DNA of 42,470 nt, taken from positions 1 through 42,470 of the forward strand of contig CAMCWM010000022.1 of assembly GCA_945882215.1 (NCBI GenBank). The letters run 5' to 3'. Positions 34,539 to 42,470 of this stretch are shown piece by piece; within the stretch, counting starts at the first letter, position 1, and each line of letters opens with the position of its first letter. A model generated the notes under the pieces. It had not been told where the DNA came from. It saw only the letters and a program-made list of their open reading frames with translations, and ran no database searches. Source of the DNA: Akkermansia muciniphila. Its GTDB lineage: Bacteria > Verrucomicrobiota > Verrucomicrobiia > Verrucomicrobiales > Verrucomicrobiaceae. The translations under genes and the position numbers were made by a program.

Positions 34539-35171
34539 ATGGAACTCAAGCCCAACCAAGTCCGCCTCATGATGCTGCGCGTCGCTGACGCGATCATCGA
34601 AGCCGAGCCGATGCTCTCCCAAGCCGACCGCGATCTTGGCGACGGCGATCACGGCCTCGGCATGAAACGCGGCATGGAGGCCGTGAAAGCCCAGCTTGAG
34701 CCGATGGAGCCGAGCAGTGTGGAACAAGTCTTCGTCACCACCGGCACCGCGATGATGACCAGCATGGGCGGAGCCTCGGGAGCCCTCTTTGGCACCGTTT
34801 TCCGCGCTGGCGGCAAAGCGCTCGCCGGCCGCGCCACCTTCGATTCCGAAGGTCTCGCGCTCCTGCTCGAAGCCGCGCTCGAAGGCGTCATGAAACGCGG
34901 AGGCGCCAAGCCCGGCGACAAAACAATGATCGACGCCTTGGCCCCCGCTGCCGCGAAGGCACGCGAGTCCAATGCCTTGCCACTTACTGACGCGCTCAAA
35001 GCCGTCTCCGAAGCTGCTGAGTCAGGCAAAGAAGCCAGCAAAAACATGATCGCCCAATTCGGCCGCGCGAAGACGCTCGGCAAAGCCTGCCTCGGCTTCC
35101 CCGATGCCGGGGCCTGCTCCGTGGTGGTCATGCTCAAGACCATGTCAGGGTCCGTCGTAAACGGTCTGTAA
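34539..35171 (+). CDS. dhaL: Dihydroxyacetone kinase L-subunit (DhaL) family protein
   Basis: The product is 210 residues, the usual DhaL length. The ADP/Mg-binding signature is DLGDGDHGLGMKRG (D32/D35/D37, H38), with MGGASGALFGTVFRAGGKAL and GRAKTLG...GFPDAGA completing the helical barrel that holds the nucleotide in DhaL. DhaL phosphorylates a ketose bound covalently to DhaK, either from ATP or from the PTS protein DhaM. No dhaK or dhaM is in the window. The gene is the second member of the AraC/lsrF unit. The partner might be elsewhere, or this DhaL may serve another small ketose such as an erythrulose-like or phosphodiketone substrate. Confidence 0.85.
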   Translation: MELKPNQVRLMMLRVADAIIEAEPMLSQADRDLGDGDHGLGMKRGMEAVKAQLEPMEPSSVEQVFVTTGTAMMTSMGGASGALFGTVFRAGGKALAGRATFDSEGLALLLEAALEGVMKRGGAKPGDKTMIDALAPAAAKARESNALPLTDALKAVSEAAESGKEASKNMIAQFGRAKTLGKACLGFPDAGACSVVVMLKTMSGSVVNGL

Positions 35172-35242
35172 CTTTGCCAGATTCGACACAGCTTTTGCTG
35201 GCATGTTTTGAGAGGGCGTGGCGTTTAACCACGCGACCAACC

Positions 35243-38200
35243 ATGAAACGACTCCTTCTCTTCTCGCTCCTCGCTTTTTCTGCCGTCTCTGCGCAGGACG
35301 GCTTCAAACCGCTCTTCAACGGCAAAGACTTCACCGGCTGGGATGGCAATCCTGAGCTGTGGAAGGTGGAGAATGGCGAAATCGTCGGCACCACCACGGG
35401 GCCGGAGCAGCTCGCGTATAATCAGTTCCTTATCTGGCGTGGCGGTGTGGTGAAGAACTTCGAGCTGCGTGTGAAGGTGAAGCAGAGCGGCAACAACACC
35501 GGCATTCAGTATCGCAGCAAGGAGCTGCCGGAGAATGGCAAGTGGTCCGTCGGCGGCTACCAGTGCGACATTCATCCCGCGCATCCGAACAACGCGATGG
35601 TCTATGAGGAACGGGGACGCGGCATCATCGTGCAAAACGGCCAGGGCGTCGTCATCGATCCCGAAGGCAAGCGCTGGCTGGCAAGCGAGCACGATCCCGT
35701 GAAGGTGGACATCGCCGAGTGGCACGAATACACGGTCATCGCGCAGGGAAATCATCTCATTCACAAGATCGACGGCAAGGTGACCATCGACCTGCTCGAC
35801 TTTGAGCTCGCGAAGCGCTCGCTGGAAGGATTGATCGCCTTTCAGATTCATCGCGGCCCGGCAATGAAGGTCCATATCAAGGACGTGATGCTCAAAGAAC
35901 TGCCGGAGGGCGGTGTGGTGTCGTTTGAGAAATCCGCGATCCCCAGCGACGCGCAGATCATCGAGGCCAAAGCCCCTGGAAAAGGCAAAGGCAAGGCAAA
36001 GGCCCCCACAGCCCCCGCGAAGGGCAAAGACGCCGACAAAGCCAAAAAGAAAGCCAACCGCCCGCAAGCCGTCGGACCCGCCATCGGCGCGAATGTGGCG
36101 ACACCGGTGTCGAACATCAAGACGCTGAAGAACTTCAAGGTGGAGCTCATTTACAGCGTGCCGGGCGGTGAGCAGGGCTCGTGGGTGAATCTGACCTCCG
36201 ATGACACGGGCCGCATTTACGCCAGCGACCAGTATGGCATGATCTACCGCTTCAAAGCGCCCGCCGCGGGCCAGACGCTCAGTGCTGCTGACATCGAAAA
36301 AGTGCCCGCCGAGATCCGTGGCGTGAACGGCATGCTGTTTGCCTTCGGTGCGCTGTATGTCGGCGTGAACGACTACGAGAAAAAGATCCCCAGCGGCATC
36401 TATCGCATCTCCGACAGCAACAGGGATGACACGCTTGATAAGGTCGAGATGCTGCGGGAGTTCGACGCGGGCAGTGACCACGGTGTGCATGCCATTTTGA
36501 AAACGCCGGACGGCAAAGGCCTTTACCTCATCAGCGGCTACAACGCCGTGCTCAAAGAAGGCCCGAAGGTCGGCACGCCGGACAGCTCGCCCGTGGCGAA
36601 GCTCTGGGGCGATGACCACCTGCTGCCACGCATGCCGGACGGTCGCGGCCACAACCGCCACGTCATGGCTCCCGGCGGCATCGTGTATCGCTTCACGCCG
36701 GATGGAAAGACCTTCGAGATCTTCGCCAGCGGCTTCCGCAACATCTACGACGGTGGCGTGAATCGCGACGGCGAACTCTTCACCTACGATGCCGACATGG
36801 AGTATGACTTCAACACGTCGTGGTATCGCCCCACACGCATCAATCACGTCGTCAGCGGCGGCGAATACGGCTGGCGCAACGGTGCAGGCAAGTATCCCGA
36901 GTTCTACTATGACAACCTGCCCGCCACTCTGAACATCGGCCCCGGCTCGCCCACCGGCACCACCTTTGGTTACGGCGCGAAGTTCCCCGCGAAATACCAA
37001 GAGGCCTTCTACGTGCTCGATTGGAGCTGGGGCAAAATCTACGCCGTGCACCTGAAGCCCAGCGGCAGCACCTACACCGCCACGAAGGAAGAATTCGTCA
37101 CTGGCGGCCCGCTGCCGGTGAGTGATGCCATCATCGGCAAGGACGGCGCGATGTATTTCACGATTGGTGGGCGACGAGTGCAGTCGGGACTCTACCGCGT
37201 GACTTACTCCGGCAAAGAAAGCACCGCGCCGTCAGACAAGTCCGACCGGTCCGACGAGTCGGACAAAGCGGTGGCAGTGCGCCGCTCGTTGGAGACCTTC
37301 CACGGCAAACAAGACCCCAAAGCCGTCTCCACCGCCTGGCCGCAACTCAGCAGCGAAGACCGCTACATCCGCGCCGCCGCACGCACCGCGCTGGAGCACC
37401 AGCCGCTAGCCGAATGGGAAGCCAAAGCCCTCGCGGAAACCAACGTCACCGCGCAGCTCGAAGCCCTGCTCGCCCTCACGCGTGCCACCGGTGTGTGCCC
37501 CACGCATCGCGCCGCTGATCACGTCGTGAACAACGCCATGCGTGACAAACTCTGGGCCGCGATGCTCAAGCACGACTTCATCAAGCTCACGCCCGAGCAA
37601 CGCCTCGCCTACGTTCGCCTCACGGAGATCGTTTTGCACCGCTTCGGCAATCCAGACGACGCCACCGTCGCCGCGATCATCGCCAAGCTCGATCCCGCCT
37701 ATCCTGCCGACAACTTTGAGCTCAACTGGCTGCTCACCGAGACGCTCGCCTACCTCCAGGCACCGAACACCGCCGCGAAAGGCATGGCTCTCATCGCCGC
37801 TGCCGAGAGCCAGGAACCGCAGGTCGAATACGCCCGCAGCCTGCGCTTCCTCAAGACCGGCTGGACACCTGAACTGCGCAAGCAGCAGCTTGAGTTCTTC
37901 CTCAAAGCCGCAAACTACAAAGGCGGCAGCAGCTTCGCCATCTTCATCGAGTTCATCCGCAAAGACAGTCTCGCCACCTTCACACCGGAAGAGACCGCGC
38001 AGTTCGCCGAACTCATCGCCAAGAAGCCCGAGGTGAAATCCGCCATCGAAAACGTCGGTGCGATGTTCGTGGGCCGCACACCGACGATGTGGACGCTCGA
38101 CGAACTCAGCGCCGCCACCAAGACCGGCATGAAAGGCCGCAGCTATGACAACGGCCGCAAGATGTTCAGCGCCGCCGCCTGCTACACCTGCCACCGTTTC

Positions 38201-38584
38201 GGCAACGCCGGCGGTATGACCGGCCCCGATTTGACCGGCGCTGGCGGACGCTACAGCCCGCACGACCTGCTCGATCAAATCATCAATCCCAGCAACGTCA
38301 TCAACGAGCAGTTCGCCCCCATCGTCGTCACCAAAAACGACGGCACCATCATGACCGGCGTCGTCGTCAACCTCAGCGGCGACGGCGTCACCCTCAACAC
38401 CGACCTCACCGACCCGAATCAGCGTGTGAACGTGGACCGCAAAGAAGTGAAGAGCATCGAGCTCAGCAAAGTCTCCCCCATGCCCCCGATGCTCCTCGCC
38501 ATGCTAAAGAAAGACGAAATCCTCGACCTCCTCGCCTACGTCCTCAGCGGCGGAAACAAGGAGCATGCGATGTTTGGGAAGTGA
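35243..38584 (+). CDS. DUF1080 / beta-propeller / CxxCH cytochrome fusion, exported
   Basis: The product is 1113 residues from the ATG at 35243. A signal peptide (MKRLLLFSLLAFSAVSA) precedes a DUF1080 domain (about 20-230: DGFKPLFNGKDFTGWDG, GIQYRSKELPENGKW), a glucanase-like lectin fold now linked to 3-keto-disaccharide hydrolysis. A Lys/Ala/Pro linker (about 250-285) leads to a beta-propeller (about 291-656) of the sorbosone-dehydrogenase-like type common in Verrucomicrobia. Next is a short SDKSDRSDESDK linker, then a helical HEAT-like region. The C-terminal domain is of the Verrucomicrobium/Pirellula heme-binding type with CYTCH (C980, C983, H984) and MTGPDLTGAG. It may oxidise and hydrolyse plant or algal oligosaccharides in the periplasm, passing electrons to the heme. 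The gene ends 15 bp from a convergent gene. Confidence 0.85.
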   Translation: MKRLLLFSLLAFSAVSAQDGFKPLFNGKDFTGWDGNPELWKVENGEIVGTTTGPEQLAYNQFLIWRGGVVKNFELRVKVKQSGNNTGIQYRSKELPENGKWSVGGYQCDIHPAHPNNAMVYEERGRGIIVQNGQGVVIDPEGKRWLASEHDPVKVDIAEWHEYTVIAQGNHLIHKIDGKVTIDLLDFELAKRSLEGLIAFQIHRGPAMKVHIKDVMLKELPEGGVVSFEKSAIPSDAQIIEAKAPGKGKGKAKAPTAPAKGKDADKAKKKANRPQAVGPAIGANVATPVSNIKTLKNFKVELIYSVPGGEQGSWVNLTSDDTGRIYASDQYGMIYRFKAPAAGQTLSAADIEKVPAEIRGVNGMLFAFGALYVGVNDYEKKIPSGIYRISDSNRDDTLDKVEMLREFDAGSDHGVHAILKTPDGKGLYLISGYNAVLKEGPKVGTPDSSPVAKLWGDDHLLPRMPDGRGHNRHVMAPGGIVYRFTPDGKTFEIFASGFRNIYDGGVNRDGELFTYDADMEYDFNTSWYRPTRINHVVSGGEYGWRNGAGKYPEFYYDNLPATLNIGPGSPTGTTFGYGAKFPAKYQEAFYVLDWSWGKIYAVHLKPSGSTYTATKEEFVTGGPLPVSDAIIGKDGAMYFTIGGRRVQSGLYRVTYSGKESTAPSDKSDRSDESDKAVAVRRSLETFHGKQDPKAVSTAWPQLSSEDRYIRAAARTALEHQPLAEWEAKALAETNVTAQLEALLALTRATGVCPTHRAADHVVNNAMRDKLWAAMLKHDFIKLTPEQRLAYVRLTEIVLHRFGNPDDATVAAIIAKLDPAYPADNFELNWLLTETLAYLQAPNTAAKGMALIAAAESQEPQVEYARSLRFLKTGWTPELRKQQLEFFLKAANYKGGSSFAIFIEFIRKDSLATFTPEETAQFAELIAKKPEVKSAIENVGAMFVGRTPTMWTLDELSAATKTGMKGRSYDNGRKMFSAAACYTCHRFGNAGGMTGPDLTGAGGRYSPHDLLDQIINPSNVINEQFAPIVVTKNDGTIMTGVVVNLSGDGVTLNTDLTDPNQRVNVDRKEVKSIELSKVSPMPPMLLAMLKKDEILDLLAYVLSGGNKEHAMFGK
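37232..37267 (+). repeat. Four 9-bp GTCCGAC-type units inside the cytochrome fusion gene
   Basis: Four consecutive 9-mers (TCAGACAAG, TCCGACCGG, TCCGACGAG, TCGGACAAA) encode Ser-Asp-Lys/Arg/Glu/Lys in the linker between propeller and helical region. The third and fourth units form an inverted repeat (TCCGAC-GAG-TCGGA). The pattern looks like a small repeat element that has been accepted in frame. Confidence 0.6.
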
Positions 38585-38599
38585 GCTTTCATTTCCGTT

Positions 38600-39055
38600 T
38601 TACGGCCGCGAAATTCCACGAGCCCTGTTCACCAAGCCCAGATCGCAGGGGGTTCCTACTTGTTCGACCAGCAGCTTGGTCGGTTTGTTGTTTGCCAGCA
38701 ACATGGAGTCCACGAGCCTATCTGCCTCTGCTCCGCGGCAGTCATCGTTGAGTCGAACAAACAAAGCAGTCGAAAGGCCAAACTGATCCACAATGCGCTT
38801 CAGCATTTGATTGGCTTCGCCGGCCTCAACCTGCATTCGATAATCTGAAAAAGCTTTCCAGAAGTCTTGGTTGCGGCGGATGTTCGTCTCGCGCCGCAAA
38901 TGCGTGAATCCATCTTGGATAAAACAAAAGTCGCTGTTCTCGAAAGAGATCGATTGTTCGTAGCAAGTGCGCATTCGGAGCACGCTCTCGGTGTTCTCGG
39001 GACAAATTGAGCACCCTTGAAATACCAATAGAAGGATCAAAACGAATCTCTTCAT
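38600..39055 (-). CDS. Small Cys-rich lipoprotein-like protein coupled to AbiEii
   Basis: The product is 151 residues from the ATG at 39055. MKRFVLILLLVFQGC is a lipoprotein signal with an imperfect lipobox (VFQG-C15). The mature part has four further Cys after C18 (31, 44, 106, 137) and no known motif; its middle is helical and charged (RNQDFWKAFSDYRMQ). The start codon overlaps the TGA of the AbiEii gene (ATGA at 39055-39052), so it is translationally coupled to it. Local GC is visibly lower than around it, suggesting acquired DNA. The frame could be extended six codons upstream into the AbiEii gene, but the lipoprotein start is clearly better. Function unknown. Confidence 0.65.
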   Translation of the reverse strand: MKRFVLILLLVFQGCSICPENTESVLRMRTCYEQSISFENSDFCFIQDGFTHLRRETNIRRNQDFWKAFSDYRMQVEAGEANQMLKRIVDQFGLSTALFVRLNDDCRGAEADRLVDSMLLANNKPTKLLVEQVGTPCDLGLVNRARGISRP

Positions 39056-39678
39056 AAGCCCAGGGTCTTGCAATTTTTCAACGCCTCACAGATCGCCTCT
39101 TTCACCTCATCCCAGTCCTGTTCCATCAGCAGTTCGGGATCATTGTCGTCCTCGGCGTCGTCGAAGTAGATCATGCTCCGCAGCACGATCATCGGGTCGT
39201 GGCTCGGGTATTTGCGTTTGTAGATGTCGATCAGCGTATCCACGCCGAGATGCTGAATGAGTGCGTGGAGGTCATAGAAATCCTTGCGGGCACCACGGTT
39301 GGTGATGGCGCTGAGCTTCATGCCCACAATGTCCTCCAGGCTGAACATGCGGATGCCGTCGAGCGTCTCCGGCTGAGCGAGCAGTGGATAACGGTAGGCG
39401 ACGAAATCCACCTTCAAGCCTGCTACTTGGGCATTCAGGCCGATCTTGTTCATGCCGGTGGTCTCAAAGCCGTCCACCTGATGACTCAAGGTGTCCGCAA
39501 GGGACTCCACGTCGAAAGACTCAGGCGTGAAAAAGTCGAAGTCGATTGAACGGCGATGCCCGAATCGCAGCGCCAGTGCCGTCCCACCCACCAGCGAAAA
39601 CTGCTGAAGGGCCGGATGCGCAGTGAGTTCCTTCAGGAGACCCAGGGTGCCGGAGGGAAGGGTCTCGAAGTGCAGCAT
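39052..39678 (-). CDS. AbiEii/AbiGii-type nucleotidyltransferase (putative toxin)
   Basis: The product is 208 residues from the ATG at 39678 (MLHFETLPSGTLGLLKEL). The frame continues far upstream, but that part is an antisense shadow. The polymerase-beta nucleotidyltransferase core is clear: FSLVGGTALALRFGHR (G31-G32-T33) followed by SIDFDFF (D46, D48) for metal binding. DIVGMKLSAITNRGARKDFYDL is the conserved AbiEii block. In characterised systems such toxins transfer nucleotides to tRNA or other targets and are silenced by a cognate antitoxin. Here the start overlaps the 3' end of the putative antitoxin gene by 46 bp, and the stop overlaps the start of a lipoprotein gene. Family firm; toxicity is inferred. 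Confidence 0.85.
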   Translation of the reverse strand: MLHFETLPSGTLGLLKELTAHPALQQFSLVGGTALALRFGHRRSIDFDFFTPESFDVESLADTLSHQVDGFETTGMNKIGLNAQVAGLKVDFVAYRYPLLAQPETLDGIRMFSLEDIVGMKLSAITNRGARKDFYDLHALIQHLGVDTLIDIYKRKYPSHDPMIVLRSMIYFDDAEDDNDPELLMEQDWDEVKEAICEALKNCKTLGL

Positions 39679-39950
39679 CGGAAGTCCTCGCGTTTGAGAT
39701 TCAGCATCAGGCAGAGAAAATTCACTGTGCGCGGCTCCAGTGTCCGCAGACTCGTCACCACTTGCCGAAGTTTCTCGTCGCCGTAGTGCCTGCGCAGCTT
39801 GTGCCAGCCTTCCAGACCGCCGCGCTCCACCACGCGGGAAATGATCTGCTTCTCGTGCTTTGCGAGGTCCAGCGTCGCCAGATTGGTGTCCCAAAACAAT
39901 GCGCTCGGCAGACCGAGGGGCGTTGGAGGGCAGGATTGAGTCACGTTCAC
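39633..39950 (-). CDS. DUF6922-like putative antitoxin
   Basis: The product is 105 residues starting at GTG 39950; a second GTG lies two codons in and there is no ATG. The core LPSALFWDTNLATLDLAKHEKQ, then RVVERGGLEGWHKLRRHYGD and RTVNFLCLMLNLKREDFRC, fits small DUF6922-type proteins. These are frequently encoded just upstream of AbiEii-like nucleotidyltransferases. The pattern 'alter, act, stand by a helical DNA-contact' is not provable here; no HTH is obvious. The 3' end overlaps the toxin start by 46 bp, so the two are translated from one transcript. Divergent from the sulfatase gene with 116 bp between starts. Confidence 0.65.
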   Translation of the reverse strand: MNVTQSCPPTPLGLPSALFWDTNLATLDLAKHEKQIISRVVERGGLEGWHKLRRHYGDEKLRQVVTSLRTLEPRTVNFLCLMLNLKREDFRCCTSRPFPPAPWVS

Positions 39951-40066
39951 GCCCCGATGCTATCTGCTCGCCCTCAAAGCTCAACTCCTGATCTTTCTGA
40001 CGCCTGCGGAATGCGACACACGTTTTGCCGGGAGAAATGCGCCGCGCCGTCGTTTCCACGCACATC

Positions 40067-41455
40067 ATGAAACACCTTCTCTTCCTCCTCGCCCTTTGCC
40101 CAGCGCTCTTTGCGGCACAGCCCAATGTGCTCGTCATCATCGCGGATGACCTTGGCTACGCGGACATCGGCGTGCATGGCGGGAAAGAGGTGACGACGCC
40201 GAACATTGACGCCTTGGCGACCTCTGGGGTGCGATGCACGAATGGGTATGTGACCGCGCCGTATTGCAGCCCGTCGCGGGCAGGCTTTTTGACGGGGAAG
40301 GCGCAGACGCGCTTTGGGCATGAGTTCAATCCGCATGTGGGCGATGAGGCGAAGCTGGGGCTGCCGCTGGAACAGCGCACGATTGCCAATGTGCTGCACG
40401 ACGCGGGCTATGCGACGGCACTTGTCGGCAAGTGGCATCAAGGTTTTGACGCTGCGCATCATCCGCAATCGCGTGGGTTCGACGAGTTCTTCGGTTTCCT
40501 CGTCGGCGGGCACAACTTTTTGCTCCACAAGGACGCCGAGCCGGAATTTGGCTCCGCGCATTCACATAACATGATCTATCGCGGTCGCGAGGTGCAGCAT
40601 CTCGACGGTTACACGACGGATCTCTTCACCGACGAGGCGCTGGGCTTCATGAACCGTAACGCCGCGAAGCCGTGGTTCCTCTACCTCGCCTACAACGCCG
40701 TCCACACGCCGCTGGAGATCGCCGAGAAGCTCAAAAGCCGCATCCCGGCTTCAGTCACAGATGAAAACAGGCGCGGTTATCTCTCGCTGCTGCTTGGGCT
40801 GGATGATGCGATTGGCCGTGTGATGGCCGAGGTGAAGGCGAAGCACCCGAACACGCTCGTGTTCTTCTTCAGCGACAACGGCGGCAGCGGAAGGAAGCCC
40901 TTCTTCGCCTACAACACCGGCATCAACACGCCTCTGCGCGGTGACAAAGGCCAGACGCTCGAAGGCGGCATCCGCGTGCCGTTTTTCGTGAGCTGGCCGG
41001 GACAGTTGCCCGCTGGGAAGACCTATGACCATCCTGTGAGCGCGATGGATGTACTGCCGACCGCCTGCGCCATCGCCAACACCCAACGTCCTGACGGCGT
41101 CGAAGGCGTGAATCTCCTCCCTCATCTGAAAGGCAAGAAAGCCGACGCGCCGCATGACATTCTCGCCTGGCGTTTCGGCCCGCAGAAGGCCATCCGTCGC
41201 GGCAACTGGAAACTTGTCGATGTCCGCGACATGGAGGCGAAAACGCAGTCGGGATGGCAGCTTTACGATTTGAGCAGCGACATCGGCGAAACGAAGAACC
41301 TCGCTGCCGAGAAGCCGGAACTCGTGGCGGAGCTTGCGAAGTCCTGGGACGACTGGAACGCGAAAAACATGCCGCCCCATTGGCATGGCAGCCCGAATGA
41401 AGATCCTACCGCGCCGCAGAAGCCGGCTGCGAAGGCGAAGAAGAAACAGAAGTGA
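40067..41455 (+). CDS. Exported formylglycine-dependent sulfatase
   Basis: The product is 462 residues from the ATG at 40067. A signal peptide (MKHLLFLLALCPALFAAQ) is followed by the sulfatase domain. IIADDLGYADIG gives the Ca-binding Asp pair (D27, D28), YCSPSRAGFLTG the C-x-P-x-R motif in which C67 becomes formylglycine, ALVGKWHQG the Lys/His pair and FFFSDNGGSG the distal metal Asp-Asn. Such enzymes remove sulfate from sulfated polysaccharides or glycans and are greatly expanded in Verrucomicrobia. The C-terminal tail is Lys/Ala-rich (KPAAKAKKKQK), unusual for a free periplasmic enzyme. The sulfatase-maturing enzyme is not in the window. It ends 7 bp from the convergent M20 gene. Confidence 0.9.
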   Translation: MKHLLFLLALCPALFAAQPNVLVIIADDLGYADIGVHGGKEVTTPNIDALATSGVRCTNGYVTAPYCSPSRAGFLTGKAQTRFGHEFNPHVGDEAKLGLPLEQRTIANVLHDAGYATALVGKWHQGFDAAHHPQSRGFDEFFGFLVGGHNFLLHKDAEPEFGSAHSHNMIYRGREVQHLDGYTTDLFTDEALGFMNRNAAKPWFLYLAYNAVHTPLEIAEKLKSRIPASVTDENRRGYLSLLLGLDDAIGRVMAEVKAKHPNTLVFFFSDNGGSGRKPFFAYNTGINTPLRGDKGQTLEGGIRVPFFVSWPGQLPAGKTYDHPVSAMDVLPTACAIANTQRPDGVEGVNLLPHLKGKKADAPHDILAWRFGPQKAIRRGNWKLVDVRDMEAKTQSGWQLYDLSSDIGETKNLAAEKPELVAELAKSWDDWNAKNMPPHWHGSPNEDPTAPQKPAAKAKKKQK

Positions 41456-41462
41456 GCCCAGC

Positions 41463-42470
41463 TCACACGAAGCGCCGCGCAATCTGAGTGTAGAAAGCCA
41501 GCGCGGCCTCCACCTCGGCGCATTCGACGTATTCGACGGCGGCGTGCGCTTGATCGATGCTGCCGGGGCCGAACAAGACCGTGGGGATGCCCAAACGTGA
41601 GAACTTGCTCGCATCGCTGCCAAACGGCACGCCGCTGACGCTGTCCTCGCGGTTCATCTCTCGCAACACTTGGCGTGAGAGATGGACGAGCGAGGTGTCC
41701 GCATCCGTCTGGAACGGCCAGTCCTGCAGCATCGGCTTCTCCATCTCAGCGAGCACGTCGGGGTGCTGCTTCGCCAGCTCGTCGAGCAGGCACTGATAAT
41801 GCGCGAGCACTGATTCGACCTCCTCACCGGGCAGCAAGCGGCGATCTATCTCGATCACGGCCTCGTCCGGCACGAAATTGACCTGCACACCGCCATGGAT
41901 GACGCCCACGTTGCAGGTGCCCGGTCCAAGCAGCGGATGCTGCACCTGCTGCATGCGCTCGTGATCCTCATTCAGCGCCAAAACGATGCGTGACATGGCC
42001 GTGATCGCGTTGATGCCGAGGTGCGGCTTCGAGCTGTGCGCCGCCTTGCCTTTCGTGCGAATGCGCCATCGGAGCACGCCTTTGCTGGCGATCACGCATT
42101 TGAACTCCGTCGGTTCCGCGACCACGGCGGCATCCGCTTTGAGGCCTTCACACAGTTTGACCACGCCACGAAACGAAAACTCCTCGTCCACCACCGCTGC
42201 AAGCCAGATCTCGCACGGTGGCAGTTCGCCACTCGCGTGAATGTCCGCCACCGCGTGCATCATCGCGGCTAGACCGGCCTTGTCATCGACGGAGCCGCGT
42301 CCGTGGAGTTTCCCATCACGAATCACCGGATCGAAGGGGTCAATCGTCATGCCTTTGATCGAAACTGTGTCCGTATGCGCCTCAAAGACAATCCGCCGCG
42401 ACGGGTCACGGCCAGGAATACGGGCGATGACGTTGTTACGGCCCGGAAACACCTCCTGCTCCCACACTTC
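41463..42470 (-). CDS. M20-family metallopeptidase/deacylase (N-terminus outside window)
   Basis: The visible 335 residues are the C-terminal and most of the catalytic part; the start lies beyond the right edge. The di-zinc ligands of the ArgE/DapE/CPG2 family are present: FEAHTDTV (His, Asp), GRGSVDDKAG (bridging Asp), VVDEEFSFRG (Glu-Glu, general base and ligand), AEPTEF (Glu/Asp position) and a late FGPGSIDQAH (His). The dimerisation lid domain is in the middle (KGKAAHSSKPHLGINAI). Enzymes of this family hydrolyse N-acyl or amino-acid amide bonds, for example acetylornithine or succinyl-diaminopimelate. The precise substrate cannot be told from this fragment. Convergent with the sulfatase gene. 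Confidence 0.87.
   Translation of the reverse strand, partial: EVWEQEVFPGRNNVIARIPGRDPSRRIVFEAHTDTVSIKGMTIDPFDPVIRDGKLHGRGSVDDKAGLAAMMHAVADIHASGELPPCEIWLAAVVDEEFSFRGVVKLCEGLKADAAVVAEPTEFKCVIASKGVLRWRIRTKGKAAHSSKPHLGINAITAMSRIVLALNEDHERMQQVQHPLLGPGTCNVGVIHGGVQVNFVPDEAVIEIDRRLLPGEEVESVLAHYQCLLDELAKQHPDVLAEMEKPMLQDWPFQTDADTSLVHLSRQVLREMNREDSVSGVPFGSDASKFSRLGIPTVLFGPGSIDQAHAAVEYVECAEVEAALAFYTQIARRFV

Noticed and set aside
39679..40140. N-terminal extension of the AbiEii gene (about 150 residues)
   Set aside because: It overlaps the antitoxin gene and the sulfatase start, is Arg/Ser-rich and unlike any AbiEii N-terminus; the ATG at 39678 fits the family.

Overview
This window looks like chromosomal DNA from a high-GC member of the Planctomycetes-Verrucomicrobia-Chlamydiae group, most likely Verrucomicrobiota of the Prosthecobacter/Verrucomicrobium type. 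That placement is an inference. It rests on a DUF1080 / beta-propeller / CxxCH heme fusion of the kind typical of Verrucomicrobia and Planctomycetes, a formylglycine sulfatase, a PEP-CTERM protein, a giant GEVED-repeat surface protein ending in a 'DPDEDGLANLLEYALGTDP' type module, and a scarcity of Shine-Dalgarno sequences. I see no rRNA, tRNA, CRISPR array, transposase or integrase.

Layout. Positions 1-4920 hold housekeeping and information-processing genes in tight convergent or divergent pairs: the end of an unknown gene coupled to a D-Ala-D-Ala-ligase-like ATP-grasp enzyme, a SUI1/YciH translation factor with a YejK/NdpA nucleoid protein, an RlmM-like 23S rRNA methyltransferase, a 78-residue conserved-looking protein, and an AraC/O6-methylguanine methyltransferase fusion. 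Positions 5082-25397 are a surface or secretion region: a small PEP-CTERM protein, then one 19.3-kb reading frame for a 6433-residue secreted protein. I count 17 GEVED repeats in it, two blocks of four Cys-containing Ig-like repeats, a PA14 domain nested inside one GEVED repeat, DUF11-like and SdrD-B-like modules and a duplicated 200-residue module. This one gene is about 45% of the window.

Positions 25685-33408 carry phosphatidylserine synthase, an SPFH/band-7 protein fused to an excisionase-like HTH, a phosphohexomutase, a Pro/Gln-rich secreted protein with a textbook terminator, rpoN with a candidate sigma-54 promoter of its own, and an AraC regulator. That regulator is divergent from an lsrF-dhaL pair (33510-35171), which looks like a small sugar-phosphate or ketose catabolic unit. 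Positions 35243-38584 encode the DUF1080/propeller/cytochrome fusion. Positions 38600-39950 (minus strand) hold a compact, overlapping cassette: a DUF6922-like putative antitoxin, an AbiEii-type nucleotidyltransferase and a small lipoprotein. A sulfatase and the C-terminal part of an M20 peptidase close the window.

The most unusual content is the internal architecture of the giant protein (block duplication, twin repeats around a 5.9-kb insert, a nested PA14). Next come the three-gene toxin-antitoxin-like cassette, the lsrF-dhaL unit without dhaK, the SPFH-HTH fusion, and the possible sigma-54 autoregulation of rpoN. All functions are read from sequence motifs and memory of families; no search was run.
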